From assembly GCF_015670745.1 (NCBI RefSeq), contig NZ_JADPCH010000012.1, positions 1-64,000 of the forward strand: a DNA stretch of 64,000 bases, read 5' to 3'. The notes below the pieces were generated by a model. That model was not told the DNA's origin. It was given only the letters and a program-made list of their open reading frames with translations, and made no database searches. This DNA comes from Collinsella aerofaciens (GTDB lineage: Bacteria > Actinomycetota > Coriobacteriia > Coriobacteriales > Coriobacteriaceae). A program made the translations under genes and the position numbers. This document shows positions 23,370 to 32,196 of the stretch, piece after piece. Positions within the stretch are counted from its first letter, which is position 1. Every line of letters starts with the position of its first letter.

Positions 23370-25586
23370 ATGGAACAATTCTCGCAATCGGGCTCGCGCG
23401 GTCGACGCCGCACGGGCAACGAGCCGGCGCCGCACGAACGCGTGAAGAGCGAACGCCGTGCCAACGAGCCGCGACGCACCACGAGCCCCCATCGCGCTTC
23501 TGCCAACAACGCGGGCCGCGCCAACACTCCCGCCGCGGAGCAGACGCCTGCTCGCCCCAAGTCCCGCTACATCCCTGCCCTTGACGGCCTGCGCACGCTT
23601 GCCGTCGTCGCGGTGGTGCTCTATCACCTCAACCTCACGTGGGCGCAGGGCGGTCTGCTCGGCGTCACGATCTTCTTTGTGCTTTCGGGCTATCTGATCA
23701 CACGCCTGCTACTCAACGAAGTCGCTAAGACCGGCCGTATCGACCTCAAGAGCTTCTGGATCCGCCGCATCCGTCGCCTGGTCCCCGCCGTGGTGACCGT
23801 CGTGGTGGTGACCTGTGCGCTGTGCACCGTCTTCAACCACGTGATGCTCACCAAGATGCGCCCCGATATCCTGCCGTCGCTGCTGTTCTTCAACAACTGG
23901 TGGCAGATTGCCCAAAACGTCTCGTACTTCAATGCTCTGGGCGACCCCTCGCCGCTCACGCACTTTTGGTCGCTTGCCATCGAGGAACAGTTCTACCTGA
24001 TTTGGCCGCCACTGCTGTTTGCCATGGTATCCATGCATGTGAGCAAACCCAACACGCGCCGCGTGGTTCTGGGCCTTGCCGTGGTATCTGCCCTAGCCAT
24101 GATGGTGCTTTACAACCCTGTCGCCGACCCCAGCCGCGTGTACTACGGCACCGACACCCGCGTGTTCTCGCTGCTGCTGGGTGCCTGGATGGCCTTTATC
24201 CCCGATCGCGACCTGGCGCCGGTGCGTCTCGCTCATCGTTTGGGGCTCAATCGCCTGGCTGGCGCCGCCAAGCACGGCAAGAACGCCGAGGGCAAACCTG
24301 GCGAGAAGGCCGACGAAGCAGCCGAGACCGGCCCGGCACAGCCGAGCGCCCTCGTGCGCTTTTGGTCCTCGCCCGCATCCATCGATGTGTTGGGCCTCGT
24401 GGGTCTGGTTGGCCTTGCCGCCATGGTCGCGCTCACCAACGGCTACACCGCGTTCCAGTATCGCGGAGGCACGCTGCTGTGCTCGATCCTCACACTCATG
24501 GTCATCGCGGCCTGCGTGCAGCCCCAGGGAATGGTTGCCCGCGCGCTGTCCGCCGAGCCGCTCGTATGGGTTGGCAAGCGCTCGTACAGCATCTACCTGT
24601 GGCACTATCCCCTGCTGTTGCTCATGAACCCGGTCGCCAACATCAACGATACACCGTGGTGGCAGTACATTTTGCAGGTGCTGTTGGTGGTCGCCGTGGC
24701 CGAATGCTCATATCGCTTTATCGAGACGCCGTTTAGGAAGGGCGCCTTTGGGCGCACCGTTGCCGAATTCCGCGATGGCACCACCACGCCCGCCAACTGG
24801 GCACGCACGCACGTCCCCGTCTGCGCAGCCTGCGCTGTCGTATTGGTCGTTGCACTGGGCGGCCTGATCTTTGTGCCCGAGACGTCTGCGCTGAGCGGCG
24901 AGGGCGCCGAAGTCCTCAACAAGGAAGCCAAGAACACCGCGCCCACCGACCAGCAGGCGGCCGACGACACCGACAAGGACAACGACGGCTTCCCCGATGG
25001 CTCCTACGATCTGCTTATGATCGGCGACTCCGTGTCGCTGCGTGCCGTAGACACCTTTGACGGTGTGTTCCCGCACAGCCATATCGATGCCGAAAAGGGC
25101 CGCCAGTTTGATGCGGGCCGCGCGACATTTGAGGGCTATATCCAGCAGAACCTTGCCGGCAAGATCGTGGTCTTTGCACTGGGCACCAACGGCTTGGTAA
25201 CCGACGACCAGATCGACGCCATCATGGACGATGCAGGAGATAAGCGTATTGTGGTGTTTGTGAACACGCGCAGCCCGCAGCCGTGGGTTGGCTCTACCAA
25301 CCAGGCCATCGCTAACGCCGCTACGCGCTACAAGAACGTGCGCGTTATCGACTGGTACGGATACAGCGCCAACCGCAACGACCTGTTCGATGGCGATGGC
25401 ACGCACCTATCGACCACTGGCGTGACTGAGTACCTCAACTTGATCCACGATGCCGTCAAGAAGGACCTGCCCGTGCATCCCGAGGATCACGTCAACGATC
25501 CGCAGCCGGCAGCCGTCAAGTCTGCCACCGACGCACTCGTCAATGCGCTTGCCTTCAAGCCGCACAAGCTGGGCACCGACAAGTAA
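23370..25586 (+). CDS. OatA-type acyltransferase with SGNH domain
   Basis: A 738-residue membrane protein. A basic, disordered N-terminal 65 residues precede an acyltransferase-3 domain (PALDGLRTLAVVAVVLYH at about 69, FFVLSGYLITRLLL) with about ten helices to residue 490. An extracellular SGNH esterase/transferase domain covers about 540-720, with Ser in GDSVS and Asp/His in DGTHLS. The plan is that of peptidoglycan or wall-polymer O-acetyltransferases, which confer lysozyme resistance. A charged insert (residues 280-320) interrupts the membrane domain. ATG 23370 has no strong ribosome site. Confidence 0.87.
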   Translation: MEQFSQSGSRGRRRTGNEPAPHERVKSERRANEPRRTTSPHRASANNAGRANTPAAEQTPARPKSRYIPALDGLRTLAVVAVVLYHLNLTWAQGGLLGVTIFFVLSGYLITRLLLNEVAKTGRIDLKSFWIRRIRRLVPAVVTVVVVTCALCTVFNHVMLTKMRPDILPSLLFFNNWWQIAQNVSYFNALGDPSPLTHFWSLAIEEQFYLIWPPLLFAMVSMHVSKPNTRRVVLGLAVVSALAMMVLYNPVADPSRVYYGTDTRVFSLLLGAWMAFIPDRDLAPVRLAHRLGLNRLAGAAKHGKNAEGKPGEKADEAAETGPAQPSALVRFWSSPASIDVLGLVGLVGLAAMVALTNGYTAFQYRGGTLLCSILTLMVIAACVQPQGMVARALSAEPLVWVGKRSYSIYLWHYPLLLLMNPVANINDTPWWQYILQVLLVVAVAECSYRFIETPFRKGAFGRTVAEFRDGTTTPANWARTHVPVCAACAVVLVVALGGLIFVPETSALSGEGAEVLNKEAKNTAPTDQQAADDTDKDNDGFPDGSYDLLMIGDSVSLRAVDTFDGVFPHSHIDAEKGRQFDAGRATFEGYIQQNLAGKIVVFALGTNGLVTDDQIDAIMDDAGDKRIVVFVNTRSPQPWVGSTNQAIANAATRYKNVRVIDWYGYSANRNDLFDGDGTHLSTTGVTEYLNLIHDAVKKDLPVHPEDHVNDPQPAAVKSATDALVNALAFKPHKLGTDK

Positions 25587-25610
25587 CCTGCAGCGCAAAC
25601 TTCCCACATC

Positions 25611-25648
25611 CGGAGGGGGCGTCTGCCGTGGCAGACGCCCCCTCCGGC
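25611..25648 (+). terminator. Strong hairpin after the acyltransferase gene
   Basis: A perfect 18-bp stem, 25611-25628 with 25631-25648, and a two-base loop, 25 bp after the stop. No U-run follows directly, so termination strength is uncertain. A TTAGGGACGTTCC word after it belongs to the ACGTCCC repeat family. Confidence 0.7.
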
Positions 25649-25820
25649 AGTTAGGGACGTTCCTTATGTGCCGGTACCTAGGGACACTCCTGGCGCAGCC
25701 AATGAAGACCTCTACGGATGAATTCCAGGCCGCTCCGTCGCTCCAGACATCGTTTCCGCGCCTCGTGCCTGCCCCAAACAATCAAAACAAGCCCTTTTCG
25801 CCGCACCCTCAAAGGTCTGT

Positions 25821-26046
25821 GGGCAAAAAAGGGCAAATATGAGTACTGTTACCATTTTAGTAGCAGGCAAAACCACCCAAAATGACGTCCGAGCGACCCC
25901 TACAACCCCCTAAAGCAGCCAACCTGACTGGTTTAAGGCGTATTGGAGCCAATTTTAATGAACATACTAAAGGCTATGTTCATTATCTTTTAGGATGTAA
26001 ATGCTATTCACTTAGCAACAGTACTCATATTTGGCATTTTTTGTCC
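25821..26046. repeat. AT-rich element with 44-bp terminal inverted repeats, possible MITE
   Basis: The ends 25821-25864 and 26003-26046 are inverted copies with an identical core CAAATATGAGTACTGTT and about three-quarters identity over the rest. The interior (about 140 bp) is AT-rich, with a second palindrome ATGAACAT/ATGTTCAT near 25958-25983 and no gene. It lies between convergent genes. I see no clear target duplication at the edges. It could be a miniature transposable element or one giant hairpin; related copies elsewhere would decide. Confidence 0.6.
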
Positions 26047-26077
26047 ATTGCTATATAACTAACACCCTATAGCAGAC

Positions 26078-26112
26078 AAAAAACAGGCCGCAGCCCATCG
26101 CTGCGGCCTGTT
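26078..26112 (-). terminator. Intrinsic terminator of the mgtE/NRMT operon
   Basis: On the minus strand a 12-bp GC stem (ACAGGCCGCAGC and its partner) with a six-base loop is followed by six U, 18 bp after the stop codon. Confidence 0.9.
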
Positions 26113-26130
26113 CGGAAGCAAAAGTGGGCG

Positions 26131-27393
26131 TTAAGCGCTGTAGCCCATCGCCTGCAGAACAAACATGACGACCGTGAGCACCGTAATCACACCGATAGTC
26201 GCCCAAGTGAGCACATTCCACACGCGGCCGTTGCGGTTGGCACCCATAATGTGACGGTCGGCTGCGATAACCACCTGGAACACCAGAACCACGGGCAACA
26301 GCACACCATTGATGACCTGTGAGGTCATCATAATCTGGAACAGATCGACGCCGGGCATAAGCACCAGCACGGCAGAGATACCGATGATGGCCGTAATGAT
26401 GCCGCGATAGACCGGGGCCTCGTCCCAGCTGCGGTCGGCACCGCGCTCCCAGCCAAATGCCTCGCAGATAGCGCTCGACGTAACGCCCGGCAGCACGCAG
26501 GCAGCCAAGAAGCTCGCCGCGACCAGGCCCGAGGCAAACAGTACCGTGGACCACTGACCCGCAATAGGCTCCAACGCGCGGGCGGCATCGGCAGCATCGC
26601 TAATCTGAATACCCGCCGGGAACAACACCGTACCGGTCGTGATGATAATAAAGCCGGCAATGACATCGGCGGCAAGCGAGCCGCTCACGGTATCGATGCG
26701 CTGCAGCACGATATCGTCCTCGCCCGCGTTCTTGTCGACCACGTTGTTCTGCGCCAAGAAAATCATCCACGGCGCGATGGTGGTACCGATCGTTGCGACC
26801 ACGAGCGACACGTAGCTGGGGTCATTTTGAATGTTAGGCACGACCAGGTCGACCGCGACCTCACCCCAGTTGGGGCCAGCCATAAACGCGGCGACAATAT
26901 AGGTCACGAACACGCAGCTCACCAGCAGCAGAATCTTCTCGATGCGCTGGAAACTACCCGACATGGTAAGCATCCACACCAGCAGCGCTACCAACGGCAC
27001 CGAGATGCTCGCCGGCACGCCAAAGAGAGCAAGGCCGCTGGCGATGCCCGCGAACTCCGAAATGGTCACAGCCGTGTTGGCGATCAACAGCGCCGCCATA
27101 GCAAGTACACTCTTGCGCACGCCAAAGCGCTCGCGAATGAGCGATGCCAGGCCCTTGCCCGTGACGCAGCCGCAGCGCGCCGCGGTCTCCTGCGTCACGA
27201 TGAGCAGCACAGTCATGACGGGAAGCATCCAGAGCATCTTGTAGCCATAGCTGGCGCCCGCGCTGGAATACGTTGCAATGCCGCCGGCGTCATTGCCCGA
27301 AAGCGCCGCCAGCAGACCGGGACCCATAGCGCCAAAGATGGCCGCGATTGTCAACTTTTGCTTGGTGCCCGACTTTTGCTTGGTATTTTGCAC
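26131..27393 (-). CDS. NRAMP-family transporter of the Mg2+ (NRMT) type
   Basis: A 420-residue protein with 11 predicted helices. In classical NRAMP/MntH proteins TM1 carries DPGN and TM6 carries MPH, which bind Mn2+ or Fe2+. Here TM1 reads NDAGG (D35-G38), keeping the Asp but replacing Asn by Gly, and TM6 reads APWM, replacing the soft Met ligand by Ala. These are the changes reported for NRAMP-related Mg2+ transporters, described from Eggerthella lenta. The start is GTG 27393, with AGGTGG upstream that lies in the end of mgtE, 8 bp away, so translation is coupled. Cargo is inferred. Confidence 0.85.
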   Translation of the reverse strand: MQNTKQKSGTKQKLTIAAIFGAMGPGLLAALSGNDAGGIATYSSAGASYGYKMLWMLPVMTVLLIVTQETAARCGCVTGKGLASLIRERFGVRKSVLAMAALLIANTAVTISEFAGIASGLALFGVPASISVPLVALLVWMLTMSGSFQRIEKILLLVSCVFVTYIVAAFMAGPNWGEVAVDLVVPNIQNDPSYVSLVVATIGTTIAPWMIFLAQNNVVDKNAGEDDIVLQRIDTVSGSLAADVIAGFIIITTGTVLFPAGIQISDAADAARALEPIAGQWSTVLFASGLVAASFLAACVLPGVTSSAICEAFGWERGADRSWDEAPVYRGIITAIIGISAVLVLMPGVDLFQIMMTSQVINGVLLPVVLVFQVVIAADRHIMGANRNGRVWNVLTWATIGVITVLTVVMFVLQAMGYSA

Positions 27394-27401
27394 GCGACCA
27401 C

Positions 27402-29246
27402 CTAACCCATGACTGACATGGTGAGCAGCACCGCGGCGATGCAGTACGCCACACACGAGATCATGACGGCAATGACGTTCATGGCGGTGCCCGACGTATT
27501 GAGGTCGTGCTCGTCACGCCAGAACAGCACCATCAGGTAAATCACGGCACTCATGTTGCCAATCAGGCAGACGATGGCCGCGATGTTAAAGCAGCCGGTA
27601 AAGAGTTGCTCCTCAAACATAGGCGCGTCGAGGAACGCGGCGGTGCGCACCAGCTGGGCACACAGGTAGGTCACGAGCGACAGAATCAAGCCCATGCCCG
27701 TACTCTGGAAGAAAAATCCCAGATACGGCTTGGGCTCATCGTCATGGCCGTCGTATTCCAAGAAGTAGTTCTTGACGAACGACACCATACGCGAGGCAGC
27801 CAGCAGCACGAGCGGCATGGCGCACATGGGGAACACCACCAGATGCGCAGAGCCAAGCGCCGTCCCCAGCACTGTTGCCATGATGCACGAGGCAATGCCC
27901 CATACGACAACCCAGTACTGGCGATGCACAAACCAGCTGAGCACATTCGTCGAATCGTCAGACGCGCTATCGCCCGAGCCGACGCCTGCGATCTGCAGGT
28001 CCTCCTGGTGCTCCTCGGCGATAACGTCCATGGCGTCGTCAAAGGTCACGATACCCAAGATGTGACGATTCTCGTCGCAAACGGGGATGGCGACCAAGTC
28101 GTACTTGGTCATCTCGTCCGTTACGTCTTCCTGGTCATCGTCGGGCGATACATAAACCAGGTCGCGATAGGCCAGCTGGCCCAGCGTGGCGTCGCGGTCG
28201 GCCACGATGAGCGTGCGCAGCGAAAGCACGCCGGTGAGCATGCCGCTCGGGTCCTCGGTATAGACGTAGTAGACGCTCTCGAAGTCCTCGTCGAGCTTGC
28301 GAATCGCCTCGATGGCGTCACCGACCGTCGCCGTAGCGGGCAGGGAGACAAACTCCGAGGTCATGATACGGCCGGCGGTGTTGTCCTCATAGCCCAGCAG
28401 GTTACGAATCGCCTTCTCCTCCTGAACGCCCATCAGGCGCAAAAGCTTCTCGGCCTTCTCGTAATCGAGCTCGTCGATCAGGTCGGCGGCGTCGTCCGGG
28501 TCCATCATGGCCAGCATCGACGATGCGTCCGTGTCGGACAGGCCCTCGAGCATCTCGGTCATAAGCTCGTCGTCATCGAACTCCGAGATGGCCTCGGCGG
28601 CCTGGGCGGTATCGAGTTGCGCGAACACCTGCGCACGCAGGCGCGGGTCGAGCTGTTCGATAATGTCGGCAATGTCGGCAGGGTGCAGCTCTCCAAGCGT
28701 CTTGTGCGACACCGAAAGCTGGATGTTTTTAGTCGAACGATCGAGCAGGTCCATGTAGGACCAGGCGATGATATCCTCGCCGAGCGGTTTGCCCAGGTGC
28801 TTCATAAAGCCCTCGACGACATGCTCGAGTGTGGGGCTGATCGCGCGCAGCAGACCGCGGGCGCCAACTTCGGCACCCAGCAGGCGCAGCTGATTTTCGC
28901 CCGACATGGAAAACTTGATGTCGTTTACGCGCACGACCTTCATGCCCTGCGTGTCGACAATCTGTTTGTTGAGCACGTCGCGCGCGAGCAAGAGTTCGGT
29001 CGGCTGCAGGTACGAAAAACGGATTTCGGTGGCCGGCGACTTAAGGTGCACACCAGTCTCGTCGATACGGTCGACCCATTTGCGCCAGCTGATCATAAAT
29101 GGCGTCTTGCCGGGTCCGCGGAACGCGAGCGACGTCACGTGCGGAAAAACTTCGCCGGTAGCAATGCCAAAATCGTTCACAACGCCGAGCTTTTCGCCAT
29201 CGACGTCCAAGACCGGCAGTTTGAGCATCTCACTCAGATAATTCAC
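27402..29246 (-). CDS. mgtE: MgtE-family Mg2+ channel with N-terminal PRC-barrel domains
   Basis: A 614-residue protein. Residues 1-170 look like two PRC-barrel-type beta domains (PVLDVDGEKLGVVNDFGIA). The acidic MgtE N domain follows at about 180-290 (HPADIADIIEQLD...DPDDAADLIDEL), then two CBS domains (about 295-420), a linker, and five membrane helices. In MgtE the N and CBS domains bind Mg2+ and shut the channel when cytosolic Mg2+ is sufficient. The PRC addition makes it longer than the 450 residues of T. thermophilus MgtE. It is first gene of an operon with the NRMT-like transporter. Confidence 0.88.
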   Translation of the reverse strand: MNYLSEMLKLPVLDVDGEKLGVVNDFGIATGEVFPHVTSLAFRGPGKTPFMISWRKWVDRIDETGVHLKSPATEIRFSYLQPTELLLARDVLNKQIVDTQGMKVVRVNDIKFSMSGENQLRLLGAEVGARGLLRAISPTLEHVVEGFMKHLGKPLGEDIIAWSYMDLLDRSTKNIQLSVSHKTLGELHPADIADIIEQLDPRLRAQVFAQLDTAQAAEAISEFDDDELMTEMLEGLSDTDASSMLAMMDPDDAADLIDELDYEKAEKLLRLMGVQEEKAIRNLLGYEDNTAGRIMTSEFVSLPATATVGDAIEAIRKLDEDFESVYYVYTEDPSGMLTGVLSLRTLIVADRDATLGQLAYRDLVYVSPDDDQEDVTDEMTKYDLVAIPVCDENRHILGIVTFDDAMDVIAEEHQEDLQIAGVGSGDSASDDSTNVLSWFVHRQYWVVVWGIASCIMATVLGTALGSAHLVVFPMCAMPLVLLAASRMVSFVKNYFLEYDGHDDEPKPYLGFFFQSTGMGLILSLVTYLCAQLVRTAAFLDAPMFEEQLFTGCFNIAAIVCLIGNMSAVIYLMVLFWRDEHDLNTSGTAMNVIAVMISCVAYCIAAVLLTMSVMG

Positions 29247-29541
29247 TGGTGCTCCCCATCATTATTCCTTCGGACTGCGGCCATACCGGCACGCCATCCG
29301 TGGACTTTTAGATATGTATACGCATGCGCGGGCGGCACGCCGCTCGGCGCTCACACCCCGTGCATGCGCAAGAAGCACCTGCAAGGGGTCATCGACTGTA
29401 TGGTCGAGGTTTGGATTTCACCTGTAACCTTTCTCTTGACCCTTGTTATCCGCAGTAACTATAGCATCAGCATCGCGCTGTGGCGCCAAATTTATGCTCC
29501 AAACATCACGGGCATACCAAACGCCGACGCATCCGTGACAT
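29247..29541 (-). promoter_or_regulatory. Promoter and structured 5' leader of the mgtE operon
   Basis: A minus-strand -10 TATAGT (29458-29463) would start an mRNA about 200 nt ahead of mgtE. Just inside, CAAGGGTCA (29437-29445) pairs with TGACCCCTTG (29382-29391). This closes a three-way junction with AGGTT/AACCT (29407-29430) and CGAC/GTCG (29393-29406). A further self-complementary GCATGC pair (about 29328-29367) lies closer to the gene. The shape suggests a cis-acting RNA sensor, plausibly for Mg2+, but it lacks M-box words. No gene is present in this stretch. Confidence 0.4.
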
Positions 29542-29568
29542 AGTCATTGGGGACGTTCTTAAATAACT
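29542..29568. repeat. AGTCATT hairpin repeat at a stop codon
   Basis: AGTCATT (29542-29548) and AATAACT (29562-29568) enclose a loop with GGGGACGTTC. It overlaps the stop codon of the deacetylase-like gene. Confidence 0.7.
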
Positions 29569-30973
29569 AGTCTGTGGTGTCGTCATCTTCGGCGAGCTGG
29601 GGGAACACGGCGTTTTTGGGCATGGTGACCTTCGCCAGCGAGTTGAGCTTTTTGCTCAGCGATGCGTCCGTCTTGACCAGATCGCTCAACGTCACGATTT
29701 TGTAACCGTCGGCAATAAGCCCGTCGATAATCTGCGGCAGCGCCACGAGCGTCTGCTCGGCACATTCATCACTGTCGGTCAGCAGCACAATGTTGCCCGG
29801 CGTCACCGAATCGAGCACCGTCGAGACCTGCTCGTCGGCACCGTTGAGCAGCCAGTCGCCCGAATCGATATTCCACGAGACCACGGCAGACGCCAGGTCC
29901 ATCGCATCAATCCAGTTTTGCTCGTCAAAGGCTGCGTAGGGAGCGCGCAAAAGCATCGTCTTCACGCCGGTCGCGGACTTGATCGCCTCGGTGCCCTTCG
30001 AAATCTGCTCGCGCACCGCGTCGCGGTCCTGACCCTTGAGCGACTCGTCGCGGTAGCTGTTGGAGCCGACTTCGCACCCGGCATCGACAATCGCCTTGGC
30101 CGTGGCAGGCGAGGCCTCGGCCGCATCGCCCGACAGGAAGAACGTCGCAGTGACGCCCTTTTCCTTGAGCACCTGCAAGATCTGCTTGGTCGCGCCGCTC
30201 GGGCCCTCATCAAACGTCAGCGCCACGTACTTTTCGTTGCCCTTGGGCGCCACGCTCGCGCACTCGACCACGCAATCGGTGGCGGGCACGACCTCGCCAC
30301 GGTCCTGCGTCTTGCCCGACTGCTCGCCGACCCACACCTCGGAGCGGCCCTGGATGCCCCACGTCTTGACGTACTCGATGGCACCCGTGCCCTCGACCTT
30401 GAGCTTGGGCTCGATAACCGTCGCCTGGACCTCGTGCTTCTCATACGTGTCGCGGCCGTCCTTGACCGTCACCTTCTCGCCGCCCGTAAGCTCGCGGCTT
30501 TTCCACTTGCCCTGTTTTATGCGCTTGCCGTCCACCTTTACCGACAGCTTTTCGCCGCCATGACGGGTCAGCACGCTGTCGTCAACAGCCAGCAGGTCCC
30601 CGGCATCGTAGGTATCGTCCAGCTCCTGGTCGTCGATGAGATTTTGCAGCGTAGAGCCGACGCGCACCGCAGTCTCCTGGCCATTGAGGACGACATCCAC
30701 GCTGCGGTTGACGTAGCCCACGACGGCAGTGATAAACAACACGAGCGCACAACCCACGGCAATAAGCGCATAGGGCAGGCGAGACGAACGACGGGGCGTG
30801 CGGCTGTTGCCGATGCGAGCGCTGCGGTCGCTAAAGCCGCGGCTATGGTTGAGATACATCGCGCCGGGCTTACGGTGACGCTTGCGCTGACCGCTGGGCA
30901 GCTGCCCCAGGTCGCGGCGCGCCGTCGGACGCGCACCCGAGCGCCTGTTTAAGTTAGATCCGTTTTGACGCAT
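29567..30973 (-). CDS. Polysaccharide-deacetylase-like membrane protein with eroded active site
   Basis: A 468-residue protein. The basic N-terminus (1-65) precedes one membrane helix (about 68-88). A DUF348-like ubiquitin-type domain (VDVVLNGQETAVRVGSTLQN) and a G5-like section follow, then a NodB fold (about 245-440). The NodB motifs are degraded: TFDEGP replaces TFDDGP; SNSYRDE stands where the metal-binding HxxxH should be; RAPYAAF replaces RPPYG; LLTDSDE replaces the catalytic LHD. It is likely anchored outside the cell as a wall-binding rather than deacetylating protein. ATG 30973 has GGGGGAGG upstream. Confidence 0.8.
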   Translation of the reverse strand: MRQNGSNLNRRSGARPTARRDLGQLPSGQRKRHRKPGAMYLNHSRGFSDRSARIGNSRTPRRSSRLPYALIAVGCALVLFITAVVGYVNRSVDVVLNGQETAVRVGSTLQNLIDDQELDDTYDAGDLLAVDDSVLTRHGGEKLSVKVDGKRIKQGKWKSRELTGGEKVTVKDGRDTYEKHEVQATVIEPKLKVEGTGAIEYVKTWGIQGRSEVWVGEQSGKTQDRGEVVPATDCVVECASVAPKGNEKYVALTFDEGPSGATKQILQVLKEKGVTATFFLSGDAAEASPATAKAIVDAGCEVGSNSYRDESLKGQDRDAVREQISKGTEAIKSATGVKTMLLRAPYAAFDEQNWIDAMDLASAVVSWNIDSGDWLLNGADEQVSTVLDSVTPGNIVLLTDSDECAEQTLVALPQIIDGLIADGYKIVTLSDLVKTDASLSKKLNSLAKVTMPKNAVFPQLAEDDDTTD

Positions 30974-30995
30974 GTGCCCTCCCCCATAAACGCAG

Positions 30996-31023
30996 CAAGC
31001 CGGAGCAACAGGTCTCCGGCTTG
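30996..31023 (-). terminator. Hairpin terminator of the PRC/YtxH operon
   Basis: A 10-bp stem, CAAGCCGGAG (30996-31005) with CTCCGGCTTG (31014-31023), lies 22 bp after the stop of the PRC-barrel gene on the minus strand. The following bases are not U-rich. Confidence 0.6.
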
Positions 31024-31045
31024 TCTCCCGTCATTTGGTACGTCG

Positions 31046-31801
31046 CTATTTGCTAGCTTTCGACGAGCCCCCGCTCGCCTTTTGATATTCGTCCTTAAAG
31101 GCCTTGAACATACCGCGCGTCTTGCCGAGCTGCTTGCCCAGCGCGCGGCTGCCCTTGTCCACGGCGACCGAACCCTTGTCATCGAGCACCTTGGCGCCCT
31201 TCTTGACCTTATCGCCCACCGCGACGCTTGCCTCGGCAGCCTTTGCAGCGGCACCGCCCGAATACCCGAGCGACTTGACCTCGTCCGAAACGATCATCGC
31301 GCCGTCCGCATAGCCGCGCAGCATCGTCGGCGGCATCTGCGTGTCGCCCACCAGCACACTCGAAGCAGCACCAGCGGTCACGTAGAACGTCTGCACGACA
31401 CCCGAACGCGGCTTGAACTCCACATCCGAGCAATAGCCCACGACATCGCCCGACTCCGTGCGCACGTCCATGCCAACCCAGATAATGCAATCGTCCAGGT
31501 TGATGTCGAGGCGCTTGGCCGCAGCGGCATCGTAGGTGCCCTTGACGTCGTCAACCGCGATGGCGCCCTCGTAGACGCCAATGGCATCGAGCGCCACAAA
31601 TCGGTCAGGGCGCTCGATCATGCCCGCGATATCGGACTGGCGAACCATAAAGCCCACCACGCGCGTACCGCCCGGGGTAAAAACCGGAAAGTGAATCTTG
31701 CCGAGCTTTTTAGGGCTGCGCGGCGTGCCATCTTTTTTGGTGCGCTTATCCTCGGTAGGCTTGCGATAGATCTTGGCGCCGACAAAATCCCCGGCGCGCA
31801 T
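31046..31801 (-). CDS. PRC-barrel domain protein
   Basis: A 251-residue soluble protein. Residues 1-165 resemble two PRC-barrel repeats (FVGAKIYRK..., WVGMDVRTESGDVVGYCSDVEF). A Lys/Ala-rich amphipathic tail follows. PRC barrels occur in RimM and photosynthetic reaction-centre H subunits and bind partners rather than catalyse. Its ATG overlaps the YtxH stop codon by one base (TAATG), so the two are translationally coupled. The mgtE protein in this window also carries PRC-like domains. Function is unknown; an envelope- or ribosome-related binding role is possible. Confidence 0.65.
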   Translation of the reverse strand: MRAGDFVGAKIYRKPTEDKRTKKDGTPRSPKKLGKIHFPVFTPGGTRVVGFMVRQSDIAGMIERPDRFVALDAIGVYEGAIAVDDVKGTYDAAAAKRLDINLDDCIIWVGMDVRTESGDVVGYCSDVEFKPRSGVVQTFYVTAGAASSVLVGDTQMPPTMLRGYADGAMIVSDEVKSLGYSGGAAAKAAEASVAVGDKVKKGAKVLDDKGSVAVDKGSRALGKQLGKTRGMFKAFKDEYQKASGGSSKASK

Positions 31802-32196
31802 TATGCCTCGGTCGAAGGCTCCGCGGCCTCGGTGTCGGCCTCAACGGCGTTTTCGACCACGACATCGGCGGCGGGCGTCACGTTGCCGCCCGAGATGGCG
31901 TCGTTGAGCTGCTCCCGCAGCTGGTCCATGCGCTCGCGGGCAAGGTCAACCTTGGCACGCAGGTCATCGGTCTTGGCGTCAACCATCGGGCCAAAATCGT
32001 TGACCGCGGCACGGGCCCCCTCGGCACCGTGCTCGTAGGTGTCGCGCATGTTATCCCAGGCGTCGTTGGCGATATCGGCAGCCATGGCGCGGGTCTCGGC
32101 GCCCGAGCGCGGAGCCAGGGCGACGCCGATGATGGCGCCGGCGGCAGCACCGAAGAGCGCACCCGAGATAAAGTTGAAAGTCTTACCCATGTTCAT
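31801..32196 (-). CDS. YtxH-like membrane-anchored protein
   Basis: A 131-residue protein with one N-terminal glycine-rich membrane helix (GALFGAAAGAIIGVALAPRSG), the signature of YtxH. A long charged amphipathic helix follows (residues 35-105), with an acidic Ala/Glu tail. YtxH proteins in Bacillus are general-stress proteins of unknown mechanism. AGGAGAGG precedes two possible starts (ATG 32196 or 32190). It is first in the two-gene unit with the PRC-barrel protein. Confidence 0.75.
   Translation of the reverse strand: MNMGKTFNFISGALFGAAAGAIIGVALAPRSGAETRAMAADIANDAWDNMRDTYEHGAEGARAAVNDFGPMVDAKTDDLRAKVDLARERMDQLREQLNDAISGGNVTPAADVVVENAVEADTEAAEPSTEA

Noticed and set aside
29436-29464. Plus-strand promoter TTGACC ... 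TATAGC
   Set aside because: No plus-strand gene lies downstream before convergent minus-strand genes; the same bases are better explained by the minus-strand promoter and leader of mgtE.
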